This document shows positions 28,191 to 39,404 of a DNA stretch of 64,000 nucleotides, in pieces (within the stretch, counting starts at the first letter, position 1; every line of letters begins with the position of its first letter). The notes beneath the pieces were generated by a model. It was not told the origin of the DNA. It made no database searches and saw only the letters and a program-made list of their open reading frames with translations. This DNA is from Enterobacterales bacterium (GTDB taxonomy: Bacteria; Pseudomonadota; Gammaproteobacteria; Enterobacterales; Kangiellaceae), in assembly GCA_030949565.1 (NCBI GenBank), contig JAUZSK010000060.1, positions 1-64,000 of the forward strand, given 5' to 3'. Position numbers and translations under genes: made by a program.

Positions 28191-31100
28191 CTATTTCTTC
28201 AATCCAACTAGCTGGCAAACCCGATGCTTATGATTAAAGCCTTTTAGCAAGACTTCCGTCAGTTCAGAAAACTCAAATTGGTCGCGACATTGAGCGTAGA
28301 TAGGATAGCTAACAGTGATCTCACCGGCACTACAATAACTTTCTAGGCGTGCGGCAAAATTAACCCCGCTACCGACGGCGCGGAATGCGACAATATCTTT
28401 GGAACCAAAATTACCAACAGTGGCAAAATCTTGATGAACGCCTATTCGTAGTTGAACGCTGTGGTCAAACCCGGCTTCGAGCCATTTTTCTGAAAGCTCG
28501 GTCATTGCTTGCTGCATTTTTAAAGATAGACTCGCCGCATTTTGCGCTTGCTGCTGCTTGGTCATGTTATCCAGTGCACCAAACAGAACCACTAAACCAT
28601 CACCTAAAATCTCATTTAAAATCCCCTGATGCTGCTCAACTAATTCGCCCATTCTACCGAGAAAGCTATTGAGGATATCAGTAATAGCTTCCGGCTCAAA
28701 ACGATCGGAAACGGAGGTGAAGCCCGCGAGATCTGCAAATAAAATGGTAATTTGTTTGCGTTGAGCAACAAGAGGGTTATCTTGATCATTGGTAATAATT
28801 TGGTTAACCATTTGTTTTGGGAAATATTTGCCCAATCTTTCGCAAGCCTGTTGCAGTGTTTTGGTATGCTCTTTTTGTCGCTTAGCTTCAACTAATCCTC
28901 CCAGTAGCAACATGGTATGGATTCGACTGAGTAGGACTTCTCTTTCGATAGGCTTAGTTACATAATCATTGGCTCCAGCTTCAAAACCGGCCTTAACATC
29001 TCCAGGCTGATTTCTAGCAGACAAAAGTAAAATAGGTAATTCAACTGCGCTATATTTTTGGCGTAATTTTTTGGTGACTTGGTAGCCTGACATGCCGGGC
29101 ATCATGATGTCTAAAATGGCTAAGTCAAACTTTTCTTTTAGTCCCAACTCTGTTGCTTCTATTCCATCTTTTGTGCTACTGACTTGGTACTGATTCATTT
29201 GCAGTAGGTCTGTCAGCACTTGCAAATTGATCGGGTCATCATCGGCAATTAGTATGCTTCCCTTGTATTGACTAGTGTCATTATTTTTACCATCTTTAAT
29301 CGGCTTTTGAACGGGCTCTGAATGATTTGACTGAGTATCAACATTGTGGCTATTGAGAAAAAATTCTGGTTCATCGGCTAATTGCTGTTTGCTTTGTCCG
29401 TGCTGGTTTTCTAGCCAGCAGGGGAGCGTAAAGTAGAATTTTGAACCCACATCAATAGTTGACTGAACCCAAATCTGCCCCTCATGTTGCTCGATTAATT
29501 GACGTGTAACTGACAGGCCCAGACCGGTGCCTTTTTGTGATACCTTATCTGAAATATCTAATTGCTCAAAAGGTATAAAAATTTCCTCGACATTAGCTGA
29601 ATTAATTCCGATTCCGCTATCAGCAACACAGATTTCGATTTCATTAATGTTGACCCTGGCTGAAATACTAATTTCGCCTTTAATAGTGTACTTAATGGCA
29701 TTACCAATAAGATTATGAAAAATTTGTTGTAATCGATCTTCATCAGCATAAACTAATGGTAAATCTTTTGGTAAATGGTTTCTTAGCGCTAAATTTTTAT
29801 GTTCAGCTAATGGTTTTAGGAGGCTAACAACGACATTTAAAACACTGTGTAGGTCAACCGCTTTACGTTGTAAAACAAGCGTATGATGGGTTAGCTTTTT
29901 GAAATCTAGAATGTCATTGATTAGTTGTGCTAAACGCTTGCCGCCATCGATGATTAAACCTAAATCGTTTAGTGTTTTAGCACTTTGCAGGCCTGCACTA
30001 CCTTCTTTTAATGACTCAGCGATACCAATAATACCATTGAGCGGAGTTCTTAATTCATGTGAGGTGTTGGCTAAAAACTCATCTTTTAACTGGTCGACGC
30101 GCCTCAAGTGTTGGTTAATCGTTTGTTGTTCTCGCAAGGTCTTTTTATGCCGATAAAACAAATAGAAAAGTAGCGCAGTCAATAGTAAAGCATAAATGAC
30201 AAAAGCCCACCATGTCATCCAAAGTGGTGGTAAAATAATGAGCTTAAACGATAATATTTGTTCAGACCAAATGCCATGGCTATTGGTTGCTTGAAGCTGA
30301 AAAGTATATTGTTTAGGATCAAGGTTAGTAAAAGCCGCTTGATTAGGGCTAGAAACTTCAAGCCATTGCTTATTATCCGGCAGTAAACGATAACGGAAAC
30401 GATTGCGGTTAACATGACGAAAATCGAGTGAGGCGAACTCAAAAACCACATTGTTTTTATTATAGTCAAGATTCAGTGATTGGATATTAAGTTGAACGCC
30501 AGCAGGTTTATATTTTTTACCTAAAATTGAAAGTGAAGTAATGACCACGGGGGGAATCAAAATCTGTTTGTTTCTGTTCAGTAGCAGAGACCACAGCGAC
30601 ACCTTTAACACTACCAAAATAGATCTTCCCATCGCTTGCTCGGGTGACCGCATTACCGTTAAATTCATTAGCGGGTAATCCATCCTCGGTTGAAAAGTTT
30701 TTAAATTTTTGATGACGCGGATCAAACCGGGAAATACCGTTATTGGTGCTAAGCCATAGGTGACCATTGGCATCATTCGCGATGCCGTAAATAGCAGCGT
30801 TGGGCAATCCATCTTTTTCAAGGTAGCGTGTAAAATAGTTGCTTCCACTGGCAATTGAACTGGCCGATAGAAGATTTAATCCGTTAAATGTTCCTACCCA
30901 AAGTGCCCCTTTGGCATCCATAAATAAAGACCGCACGGTATCATTGGATAGGGAGTGAAGGTCACCGGGTTTATTTCTAAAACTAGTGATTCGATCAAAT
31001 TCTGGATCGTATTTCTGTAATCCTTTATTCCAAGTGCCAAACCAAATATTTCCTTGATGATCTTGCAGCATCGTGCGAACAGTCGTTTCACCGAGTTTAC

Positions 31101-32619
31101 CATCCTCTGCAAAGCGGAAGTCTTTTATGATTTTTTGCTGGCTGGGATTTATTTTGAGTAAACCATCATCGGTCCCAACCCATATATAACCAAAGCGGTC
31201 GCTTTCAACCATCCGAATTCGATTATAACTAACATAGCCTGTTGGAAATCCTTTGCGAGTAATGGTTCGCGTGGTAGATGTTTGTAGTGAGTAGACCGCC
31301 AATTGTCCTTGCTGGTTGCCAAACCACAAATTACCTTTTTGGTCAAAAGCAAAAGACTGAATTCGGTTTCCTATTGCGCGTTTACGCTGGTCGATAAATT
31401 GACTAAGGTGGGAAAACTGGTCGGTTTTTGGGTTATATCGGTCGAGCCCGTTGAGCGTGGCGAACCAGATATTTGCTTGAGAGTCTTCTTCAATATCCCA
31501 CACAAACTCATGTGAAAGGCCGTTCTTTTGATAAGGCGAATGAGTTAAACGAGAAAATTGGTTGTCGAATGAAAGCGTAGTATTAAGACCACCACCGGCA
31601 GTGCCAATCCAAATTAATCCAGAGCGATCTTGATACAACGACCAGACATCATTAATACTGAGGCTGTGTGCGTCGGAGGAATTTCGTTTAAAACTTAAGA
31701 ATTTTTTATCGCCTTTGCGTCTGACATTAAGGCCGCCTTCTTCGGTTGCGATCCAAAGGTCGCCATTTTTTACGCGTAAAATATTTCGAACATCATTAAA
31801 ACTTAAACTGTTAGAATCGCCTTTTTTATGACTAAAATGCTCAAAACCTTTGCGCATATCTTTAAGGTGAAATAGGCCATCATAACGTGTACCTATCCAA
31901 AGGCTTTTATCGGTATCGAGAAATATATCGTTGATCTGGTTGGGGCTCTTACCCTGTTGCATATAGGTAAAAATTTGTTGCTCCAAATTAAAATGAGCTA
32001 ACATTTCATTACTTGCGACCCACAGGTTGCCTTCACCATCGTCTTCAATATCGACAATTGAACCGGGTGGAAGGGATTGAGCATCCAGAGGATTATTGTA
32101 AAAACGCGCAAAGGCTTGTTTATCTGGCAGGTATAGATTGAGTCCGTGATTAGTGCCAATCCAAATACGTCCTTTGGTATCTTGATGAATGACTTGTACT
32201 TGAGCATGACTGAGGCTGTCGAAGTCATCATTTTTTGAAATAAATCGAGTAAATTGCCCGGTTTTTGGATTAAAACGATTAACGCCATTTTGCGCCGTCG
32301 CAACCCATAAATAGCCAAGGTTATCTTCAATAATGGAGACAACAATGTTATTTGACAGTGAATTGGGATCACTAGGATCGTTTTTAAAAGTAATAAATTG
32401 ATAGCCATCAAAACGACTAAGACCGCCGTAGGTTCCAAACCACATAAAGCCTTGACTATCTTGAAAAATAACATTGATAGTGCTTTGTGGTAAACCTTCT
32501 TCTGTGCCAAGATGCTGAAAACTGACTGAATCTCTGGCAGCCTGCAAGGGCGCCGATAAAAAAGCGAAAAAGAGGCTTAAAATAGCGATAAATTGGGTTG
32601 TAAGGCCTGTTATTTTCAA
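28191..32619 (-). CDS. Hybrid two-component sensor with beta-propeller, kinase, receiver and class III cyclase; one frame break
   Basis: Two overlapping frames join at the G6 run 30549-30554; removing one base gives about 1,475 residues. After a signal peptide (1-27) come about 14 propeller repeats of the DxxGxLWxGT type (Reg_prop, to residue about 690) and a Y_Y_Y domain. A membrane helix follows at about 807 (WWAFVIYALLLTALLFYLFY). HisKA shows NTSHELRTPLNG (phospho-accepting His), then HATPase with NLIGNAIKYT and GTGLGL, and a receiver with LAILDIMMPGMSG. The C-terminus is a class III nucleotide cyclase: both metal aspartates (LFADLAGFTS, LGDGLVVLFG) and the N/R pair (VNFAARLE) are present. 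The gene is monocistronic. Periplasmic ligand unknown; possibly a polysaccharide, as for related hybrid sensors. Confidence 0.9.
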
Positions 32620-32729
32620 AATAACCTGTTAAATAATCCGTTAGAATTTATAATTGTACCTGATCCGCGAAAAACTAACGCTAAAAGCATCAATTTTTTT
32701 CATAACCGGCTTTTAAATCGCCCAAATCA

Positions 32730-34028
32730 ATGAGACTAGCCATGTCGCAGTTATCTGATACCAATATTACAGAACAACGCTCACTGGATTCAATCCCTAA
32801 CGCACCCGATCGTAATAAACCCATTGGTTTTTTATTGCGCTTGGCCAAGGCCTTGCATACCTATGGCCTACCTGCCTATGAGTTAGAGCAAACAATGAAT
32901 GGCTGTGCCGAAGCATTGGGTTACGGCATTCAGTGTATGTCCTTACCGACATCTATTAGTATGACCATTTTACCACCTGACAATGAACCAAAAACCTATC
33001 TGATTCGTGTCGCACCGGGAGAAATAAACCTCGATCGTCTGCGTAAAACCACTGAGGTTGCACGGCATGTTATCGAAGAGCAGATTAACGCTGAACAAGG
33101 GGCTAATCTATTGAAGCAAATTGCCAAGGTGCAGCCTGATTATCCCTATTGGGTGATTGTGATTGCTTTTGCGGTGGTTTCTGGTTGTATTTCTCGGATA
33201 TTTTTTGGTGGACTAAATGAAATGGCGGTTTCTACGCTGATTGGTGGCGTGGTAGGAATGATTGCAGTAGCATCGAAAACTCGACCCATGATCGATCACC
33301 TGTTACCGGCTATTTGTGCTTTTGTTGCCACCTGGATGGCGCTTTGGATTGATCATCATTGGCAATTACAAATGACTACCTCAGTGGTTATCATTTCAGG
33401 ATTGATTATTCTGTTGCCGGGGTTATCCCTAACCATTGCTTTAACCGAACTGGCGACCCAAAATTTGGTCTCGGGAACAGCCCGTTTGTCAGGCACTGCA
33501 ACCACCTTTATTCAATTGGCTTTTGGTAGCGCTCTGGGGGTTGAGTTAGCCTCACGTTTTGGTTACCACATTAACCAATCGGGCCTTAGTCCAGTGGCGC
33601 CTTGGAGTGTGTTTTTAGCCGTCGCTATTGCATCTCTGGCTTTAGTGCCACTTTTTTCCGCACGTATTCGCGATACGGGTTGGTTTCTATTAGCCGCTTT
33701 GACCGCATTTAGTGTGGTACATTTTGCTACATTAAGCCTTGGCGCATCTTTAGGGGCTTTTGCTGGAGCAATTAGCGTTGGGCTTTTGGCAAGAGTGGTT
33801 ACTCACTTTTTTGATGTTCCCGGCGCCATGATTATGATGCCCGGATTCATTATACTGGTCCCCGGCACCGTGGGTTATCGTAGTATTTTGGCTTTAGTGG
33901 AAAAGGATGTCATTGCTGGTCTAGCGACTGCGTTTGAGGTAGGTGTGATTGGTATTTCATTGGTTGCAGGGTTTTTGATATCTTCCTTGGTACCCTTGCC
34001 TAAAGACGCGTCAAAAGATCAATATTAA
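32730..34028 (+). CDS. Threonine/serine exporter family protein (ThrE type)
   Basis: The 432-residue membrane protein has a cytoplasmic N-terminal part (GFLLRLAKALHTYGLPAYELEQTM, about residues 30-55) typical of the ThrE PF06738 domain. About ten hydrophobic helices follow from residue 140 on. The second half (from about residue 290) repeats the fold with VPGAMIMMPGFIILVPGTVGYRSI, as in the PF12821-type half. Both halves are fused, as in Corynebacterium ThrE. The start could be residue 1 or the ATG four codons on (32742). The substrate is inferred only from the family. Confidence 0.8.
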   Translation: MRLAMSQLSDTNITEQRSLDSIPNAPDRNKPIGFLLRLAKALHTYGLPAYELEQTMNGCAEALGYGIQCMSLPTSISMTILPPDNEPKTYLIRVAPGEINLDRLRKTTEVARHVIEEQINAEQGANLLKQIAKVQPDYPYWVIVIAFAVVSGCISRIFFGGLNEMAVSTLIGGVVGMIAVASKTRPMIDHLLPAICAFVATWMALWIDHHWQLQMTTSVVIISGLIILLPGLSLTIALTELATQNLVSGTARLSGTATTFIQLAFGSALGVELASRFGYHINQSGLSPVAPWSVFLAVAIASLALVPLFSARIRDTGWFLLAALTAFSVVHFATLSLGASLGAFAGAISVGLLARVVTHFFDVPGAMIMMPGFIILVPGTVGYRSILALVEKDVIAGLATAFEVGVIGISLVAGFLISSLVPLPKDASKDQY

Positions 34029-34072
34029 CTGTAAAAGCAACAAGACTAGCATTAGTCTTTGAGGAGAATACC

Positions 34073-34852
34073 ATGTGTCGTTGGATGGCATACAAGGGGC
34101 GCTCGGTTTATTTAGAGGACTGGTTGCTCAATAGTGAACACTCGCTAATCGAGCAGAGTAAATCCGCTGATATGACTCAATATGAGGTTAATGGCGATGG
34201 TTTTGGAGTTGGCTGGTACGGCCAAAAACCGCAACCGGGTTTATTTAAAAGTATTCGCCCTGCGTGGAATAATGCTAATTTAAAGAGTTTAGCGGCGCAC
34301 GTACAATCGCCTTTATTCTTGGCTCATGTTCGTTACGCGACGGGTACGCCGATCCAAGAAACCAATAGCCATCCCTTTCAACACAGAAATTGGTTGATGG
34401 TGCATAACGGTATTATCCATGATTTTTGGCGAGTAAAAAAAGACCTCATGCATGAGATAGATGCCCAGTATTTCAATTGTATATTAGGATCAACCGATTC
34501 AGAAATCCTCTTTTATCTGTTGTTAACCAAGGGGTTACAGCAGGATGTGGCCAAAGCGGTGCGAGAGACCATTACTTTGATTGAAGATGTTGGTCAAAAA
34601 TATCAGGTAAAAAATCCTGTATCCATGACCTTAGGGCTTAGTGACGGCCAGTTGTTATGGGCGGTGCGTTATTCCACTTTGCAAAACTCCTCAACACTTT
34701 TCTATTCATTAGAGGAAGAAAAGCAAGCGCCACATTTATTAGTAGTTTCAGAACCGCTCGATGATTGTTCTCGCTGTTGGTCGCCCATCGAGGAAAATAG
34801 CCTGATTCAGTTTGATCAAAATAACCGCATGACAATACGAGCTATATCGTAA
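34073..34852 (+). CDS. Class II glutamine amidotransferase (YafJ-like)
   Basis: This 259-residue protein starts MCRWMAYKG, so removal of Met exposes Cys2 as the N-terminal nucleophile of an Ntn glutaminase. Further motifs are NGDGFGVGWYG, AHVRYATGTPIQETNSHPF and MVHNGIIHDF, the amide-tunnel and glutamine-site segments. No synthase domain follows, so the acceptor is not evident. It sits 44 bases after the exporter gene with a GAGGAG ribosome site. Confidence 0.88.
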   Translation: MCRWMAYKGRSVYLEDWLLNSEHSLIEQSKSADMTQYEVNGDGFGVGWYGQKPQPGLFKSIRPAWNNANLKSLAAHVQSPLFLAHVRYATGTPIQETNSHPFQHRNWLMVHNGIIHDFWRVKKDLMHEIDAQYFNCILGSTDSEILFYLLLTKGLQQDVAKAVRETITLIEDVGQKYQVKNPVSMTLGLSDGQLLWAVRYSTLQNSSTLFYSLEEEKQAPHLLVVSEPLDDCSRCWSPIEENSLIQFDQNNRMTIRAIS

Positions 34853-35232
34853 TATTTAAGTCAGTGAGTTTTATTCATTGACTGTTATCGGCCGTTCCGG
34901 TTTACAACGACTCTGTTTTGCAAATTAGCAGTCAATTTTCATCAATCAGTTGTATTTGTTCACCTTTGTAAGATGGTATAAATGGATTTAAACCTATTGC
35001 CTCATTTCTTCTACTTGAATTCATAAGTAAATGCCGTTAATATTACATCTTAATATAGGTGGTATTGTGTTTATGGTGGTGAGGGCTTCAAGTAATATTT
35101 CTAGCAAAAGTAGATCAAAGGTCTAGATTGCCTGACTTATCTACAAGATAAATTAGCCCGCTAGGTGCTCTGTTTAGGAGTAAAGCGAAGAGATAAAATA
35201 ATGAGAATAAAGTCAAAAGAAGGAGTATAACA
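34853..35232. other. Intergenic region before the zinc-ribbon gene
   Basis: There is no gene in 380 bases. A short hairpin AGTCAGTGA/TCATTGACT at 34859-34883 without a T tract may end the amidotransferase transcript. A good AGAAGGAG ribosome site precedes the next gene; I see no clear promoter. Confidence 0.45.
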
Positions 35233-35703
35233 ATGGCATTAATTAACTGTTTTGAGTGTGGTAATCAGGTATCTGATTTAGCCAAGGCTTGTCCTCAATG
35301 CGGGGCCCCACTCGTAAAATCACCAGAGGCTAGTAGCAATACAACTTTTGCTTCAACTATTCCTAAAAAGAGTCAAATTCAATGTCCATTTTGTAAAAGC
35401 GCTTTAGATGCGGAAGCCATAACTTGCGGGTATTGTAGTGCTGAATATGGTTGGAATTATGCTAAGAGCCCGCATATTTCAGCTAAACCACCACTTGATA
35501 AGGAGTTTGGAATCGCTTTAGTCTTTTCCTTAGCTTTATCTATTTATTCTTTTATGCTCGGCAGTTCAGGCGTTTTTACTAGCATAACCTTGTTTTTTAG
35601 TGGTCTCTTTTATCTTGTTTGGATAGACAATTTTGGTGCCAGAAAAAAAGGCAAAAAATGGTGGAAAGGCCGTCAAGTAAAGAGCCGTTTAGGTAAAAAT
35701 TAA
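35233..35703 (+). CDS. Double zinc-ribbon membrane protein
   Basis: The 156-residue protein has two zinc ribbons, CFECGNQV...CPQCGAP (residues 6-25) and CPFCKSAL...CGYCSAEYG (about 56-75). A hydrophobic hairpin follows (about 95-135: IALVFSLALSIYSFMLGSSG and ITLFFSGLFYLVWI), then a strongly basic tail. It resembles zinc-ribbon proteins that anchor at the membrane, but I cannot name a function. It converges with mutH, with only 3 bases between the stops. Confidence 0.7.
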   Translation: MALINCFECGNQVSDLAKACPQCGAPLVKSPEASSNTTFASTIPKKSQIQCPFCKSALDAEAITCGYCSAEYGWNYAKSPHISAKPPLDKEFGIALVFSLALSIYSFMLGSSGVFTSITLFFSGLFYLVWIDNFGARKKGKKWWKGRQVKSRLGKN

Positions 35704-35706
35704 CTC

Positions 35707-36375
35707 CTATCGCTTTAACGCCCTATCTAATAAACTTTGGGTAAAGCGACTTCGAAGATAAAAACCGCGCGGCAGTGTTTGGCTACTTTCGCCATCTTCG
35801 TTAATGGTTTCAGTAATCACTCGTGAATGAGCCGCCTTGGGTCTGACCTGCAACACTTCGCCCATTCGTGCAGAAATTTGATGAATTTCACCCATGCTAA
35901 CTTTGTCCATCACGTTTTCCCAGTCTTGTCGTAAAAGCCTTTCTTGGGTTGAATCCATGCTCCAGAAAAAAGGTGTAGCTATCCGTGATTCTAATAAAGA
36001 TTGCCCTTTAACATGGGCAATGGGTACCCAAAGCACTTGTTTAAGCTTTTGATAGACCACACTTTCACGCCAGTTTTGTCCTAGCGCTCCTTTCAAATTA
36101 ACCACTGAGACGTAGGTTGATTCTTGCACTAGCCCATGGGGGGAGATGGGTAGCGTTTTTAATTCAATTCCCAGTGTTGAAAAGTCGGGTTGCGGAAGGT
36201 TGCCACCATCGGCGCCTAGACAGCGTTCAATAAACTGTCCGCACCAACCTTTTTGTTTTTTAAGGTCCTGAGGTGGCTTTTCATGCATTATCTGCGCAAG
36301 ATGCACCAGTGTTTTACCTGCAAGGCGGTTGGCATTTTGTAGCAGTTCTTGCTGAGTTTGCGGTGCATTAATCAT
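35707..36375 (-). CDS. mutH: DNA mismatch repair endonuclease MutH
   Basis: MutH nicks the unmethylated strand at hemimethylated GATC sites after activation by MutS/MutL. The 222-residue length is typical. The active-site pattern is visible as DFSTLGIELKTLPIS (D and ExK) with an earlier acidic residue, and the N-terminal LVHLAQIMHEKPPQDLKKQKGWCGQFIE matches. Its presence implies Dam-directed repair and supports a gammaproteobacterial source. It is divergent from rppH. Confidence 0.95.
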   Translation of the reverse strand: MINAPQTQQELLQNANRLAGKTLVHLAQIMHEKPPQDLKKQKGWCGQFIERCLGADGGNLPQPDFSTLGIELKTLPISPHGLVQESTYVSVVNLKGALGQNWRESVVYQKLKQVLWVPIAHVKGQSLLESRIATPFFWSMDSTQERLLRQDWENVMDKVSMGEIHQISARMGEVLQVRPKAAHSRVITETINEDGESSQTLPRGFYLRSRFTQSLLDRALKR

Positions 36376-36507
36376 GCAGGTTTTAGTCGTATTGATTCAA
36401 TAAGAGGCAAATTCTATCGGTTATGGCAAATTAATTCCAAAGAAATTTGCCGAAAAGCGCTTTCTGTGTTTGAATTGGGTCAACAAAGATTTAATTGGTA
36501 ATCATAA

Positions 36508-37065
36508 GTGATTGATTCAGAGGGATTTCGATCCAATGTCGGCATTATTGTGTGCAATGACTTTGGAAATCTGCTCTGGACCAGACGCATAGGACAAAAT
36601 TCTTGGCAATTTGCTCAAGGTGGCGTTGATCCCGGCGAGTCGGCTGAACAAGCTATGTACCGGGAGCTCACCGAAGAGATAGGTTTAACAAAACAGGATG
36701 TTCGTATTTTAGGCTGTACAACTGAGTGGTTAAAGTATCGCTTGCCTAATCGTTATATCCGACAAGACAGCTTGCCCCTTTGCATTGGTCAGAAGCAGAA
36801 ATGGTTTATGCTCCGTTTAGTGAGTCATGAATCTGCTATACATTTTGATGAGACAGGCCATCCAGAGTTTGACCATTTTATGTGGGTCAACTATTGGTAT
36901 CCATTGCGTCAGGTGATCGCTTTTAAACGAGAAGTGTATCGTCAGGCGTTGGTTGAGCTTATGCCTTGTGTAATTGAACAACAAGCAAGGCAAAGGAAAA
37001 AGCGCAACCGGAACCACCGCTCTAAAAAGCGGCGTACAGAAAGAGGTGGCTCATCCTCGCCGTGA
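36508..37065 (+). CDS. rppH: RNA pyrophosphohydrolase
   Basis: RppH removes the 5' pyrophosphate of mRNA and starts 5'-end-dependent decay. The 185-residue protein begins at GTG with [14 protein letters not shown] and has the Nudix box [22 protein letters not shown] in its canonical GX5EX7REUXEEXGU layout. [12 protein letters not shown] and [10 protein letters not shown] are RppH-specific. A very basic tail ends the protein. It overlaps ptsP by 4 bases, as in the enteric rppH-ptsP pair. Confidence 0.96.
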   Translation: MIDSEGFRSNVGIIVCNDFGNLLWTRRIGQNSWQFAQGGVDPGESAEQAMYRELTEEIGLTKQDVRILGCTTEWLKYRLPNRYIRQDSLPLCIGQKQKWFMLRLVSHESAIHFDETGHPEFDHFMWVNYWYPLRQVIAFKREVYRQALVELMPCVIEQQARQRKKRNRNHRSKKRRTERGGSSSP

Positions 37066-39368
37066 TAGGCGATAGCGCAGTAGCAAGGAGTCACCCATTG
37101 TTTGGTAAATTATCTAGAATTACCCAAGCAGTTAGTCTGGCAGATAACCAGCAGCAGGTTTTAGATCTAATCGTCAGCAAGGTTTGTAGTGAACTTGGGG
37201 TTGAGGTTTGTTCTATTTTCCTGGCCGATCATCAGCTAAACCAATTTGTCCTTAAGGCCGCACAGGGGCTTAACCCTGATAGTATCGGCCACCTCAAAAT
37301 CGATTTTAACGAAGGCTTGGTTGGGCTTGTTGGCCAACGGGAAGAGCCTATCCACCTTCATTCTGCGGATTCTCACCCAGCCTTTCATTATGTGGAAGAT
37401 ATTCGTGAAGAAGATCTATCGGCCTACCTTGGCGTACCCATCATTCATCAACGAAAAGTGTTAGGTGTGATTGCTATTCAGCAAAAAGAAGCTAGACCTT
37501 TTGAAATTGATGAAGAAACCTTTTTAATTACTCTAGCGGCGCAGATTTCATCCGTTTTATCCGACAATGAAACCGATCAATTGATTGAAGATGAACTGAG
37601 CCCACCTCTTATTCGCTGTATTAATGGTATTCCTGCCTCTAGCGGGGTTGCGATTGGCTTAGCTAAGGTGGTTTTTCCGACCATTGACTTGTCTTCCATT
37701 CCTAAGCGTATCATCCAAGATGTGCCAAAAGAGATCAAAAAACTGCACAAAGCGGTTAAGCGAACCCATTTGCAACTGGAAAAAATGTCTAACCGCATGA
37801 AAGGGCTGATTTCGGACCAAGAACTGTCACTTTTTGATGCTTATCAGCAAATATTGGGTTCTGCAGGCATTGAAAAAGAGGTTGAAGAACAGATTGAAGC
37901 GGGGTATTGGGCACCCTATGCCTTAAAAACCGTGATTAATAAGCATCTAAAGGCTTTCCGTTCGATGGAAGATCCCTATTTGCGAGAAAGAGCTCAGGAT
38001 ATTGAAGATCTAGCCAATCGAGTGTTAGCTAATTTGATGCGTAAAGAAACGCTGTTGTTTGAACCACAAGAAAATACCATCTTGGTAGCGGAAACCATCA
38101 GTGCCTCGATGCTAGCGGAAATACCCTTGGAAAATATTTGCGCAGTAGTCTCTCTTAAGGGATCTTCTACCTCACATGCTGGGATTTTGACCAAAGCACT
38201 CGGCTTGCCAGCTATTATGGGACTTGATCCTTGCCAAATCAATCGCCTTGATGGCAAGCAAATGATCGTCGATGCTTATAATGGTCAAATTTTTATCTCT
38301 CCTGATCCGGAATTAATCAGCCAATATGAAAAGCTAATTACTGAAGAAAAAGCCTTGTCGGCGGATCTTGAGAAAGAACATGATGAACCTAATTTGACCC
38401 GTGATGGCACTAAAATCGAACTTTTGGTCAATTCTAGTCATCCCATCGATTTTGAGAAGGCGCGGCAGTCTGGCGCCAAAGGGATTGGTTTATATCGGAC
38501 TGAAATTCCCTTTATGCAACAACAACAATTTCCATCAGAAGCCACTCAGGTGCAAATTTACCGCACTATTATGCAGGGCTTTGAAGGTATGCCGGTGACT
38601 ATTAGGACCTTGGATATTGGTGGAGATAAGCAGTTACCCTATTTTAAAATTGTTGAAGATAATCCTTTTTTAGGTTGGCGTGGGGTTCGTGTGACACTGG
38701 ATCATCCGGAGATATTTTTAGTCCAGCTGAGGGCTATTTTTAAAGCCAGTATTAACCGGAAAAATGTCAAAATAGCCATCCCTATGATCTCCACGGTGGA
38801 AGAACTAGATGCGAGTTTGCGTTTGATCAATCGCGCTTTTGCAGAAATTGAAGGGGAGATCACTCGACCGGATGAAAAACTTTATCGTCCTAAAATTGGT
38901 ATTATTTTAGAAGTCCCTTCGATGTTATATCAGTTAAAGAGTGTGGCCAAGCGAGTGGACTTTATCTCCATTGGTACCAATGACTTAATCCAATATTTAT
39001 TAGCGGTAGATCGTAATAATCTGCGTCTTAGAAATCTATACAGCCATTTTCAACCGCCGGTGCTTAAAGTAATGAAACAGCTCATACGTGAGTGTCAGCA
39101 GGCCAAGATCGAACTGCAAATTTGCGGTGAAATGGCATCAGATCCTTTAGCGGCGATTGTTTTGATTGGCATGGGTTATCGTGAGCTAAGTATGACTGCC
39201 GGAAATATATCTCGGGTGAAACGGGCTATTCGTCACTTTAGTATCCACGAAATGAAGCAGCTTTCAGAGCAGGTGATGCGTTATGAAACAGCCGCTAAAG
39301 TAAAAGATGCTTTGCTTCAGGCTATCGACAAACGAGGTCTGGGCGGGCTGATCCGTGCTGGCCATTAG
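37062..39368 (+). CDS. ptsP: Phosphoenolpyruvate-protein phosphotransferase PtsP (EI-Ntr)
   Basis: PtsP starts the nitrogen-related PTS phosphorelay from PEP to NPr and EIIA-Ntr. The 768 residues comprise a GAF domain (about 15-165), which in E. coli binds regulators such as glutamine, then the linker. The phosphohistidine domain has [21 protein letters not shown] (His about residue 372). The PEP-binding barrel has [42 protein letters not shown] and the catalytic Cys in [11 protein letters not shown]. Translation starts at GTG overlapping rppH. npr and ptsN are outside the window. Confidence 0.96.
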   Translation: MIGDSAVARSHPLFGKLSRITQAVSLADNQQQVLDLIVSKVCSELGVEVCSIFLADHQLNQFVLKAAQGLNPDSIGHLKIDFNEGLVGLVGQREEPIHLHSADSHPAFHYVEDIREEDLSAYLGVPIIHQRKVLGVIAIQQKEARPFEIDEETFLITLAAQISSVLSDNETDQLIEDELSPPLIRCINGIPASSGVAIGLAKVVFPTIDLSSIPKRIIQDVPKEIKKLHKAVKRTHLQLEKMSNRMKGLISDQELSLFDAYQQILGSAGIEKEVEEQIEAGYWAPYALKTVINKHLKAFRSMEDPYLRERAQDIEDLANRVLANLMRKETLLFEPQENTILVAETISASMLAEIPLENICAVVSLKGSSTSHAGILTKALGLPAIMGLDPCQINRLDGKQMIVDAYNGQIFISPDPELISQYEKLITEEKALSADLEKEHDEPNLTRDGTKIELLVNSSHPIDFEKARQSGAKGIGLYRTEIPFMQQQQFPSEATQVQIYRTIMQGFEGMPVTIRTLDIGGDKQLPYFKIVEDNPFLGWRGVRVTLDHPEIFLVQLRAIFKASINRKNVKIAIPMISTVEELDASLRLINRAFAEIEGEITRPDEKLYRPKIGIILEVPSMLYQLKSVAKRVDFISIGTNDLIQYLLAVDRNNLRLRNLYSHFQPPVLKVMKQLIRECQQAKIELQICGEMASDPLAAIVLIGMGYRELSMTAGNISRVKRAIRHFSIHEMKQLSEQVMRYETAAKVKDALLQAIDKRGLGGLIRAGH

Positions 39369-39404
39369 CCACTTGATCAAGCGTCATCAGAAGGAGTATT
39401 AAAA

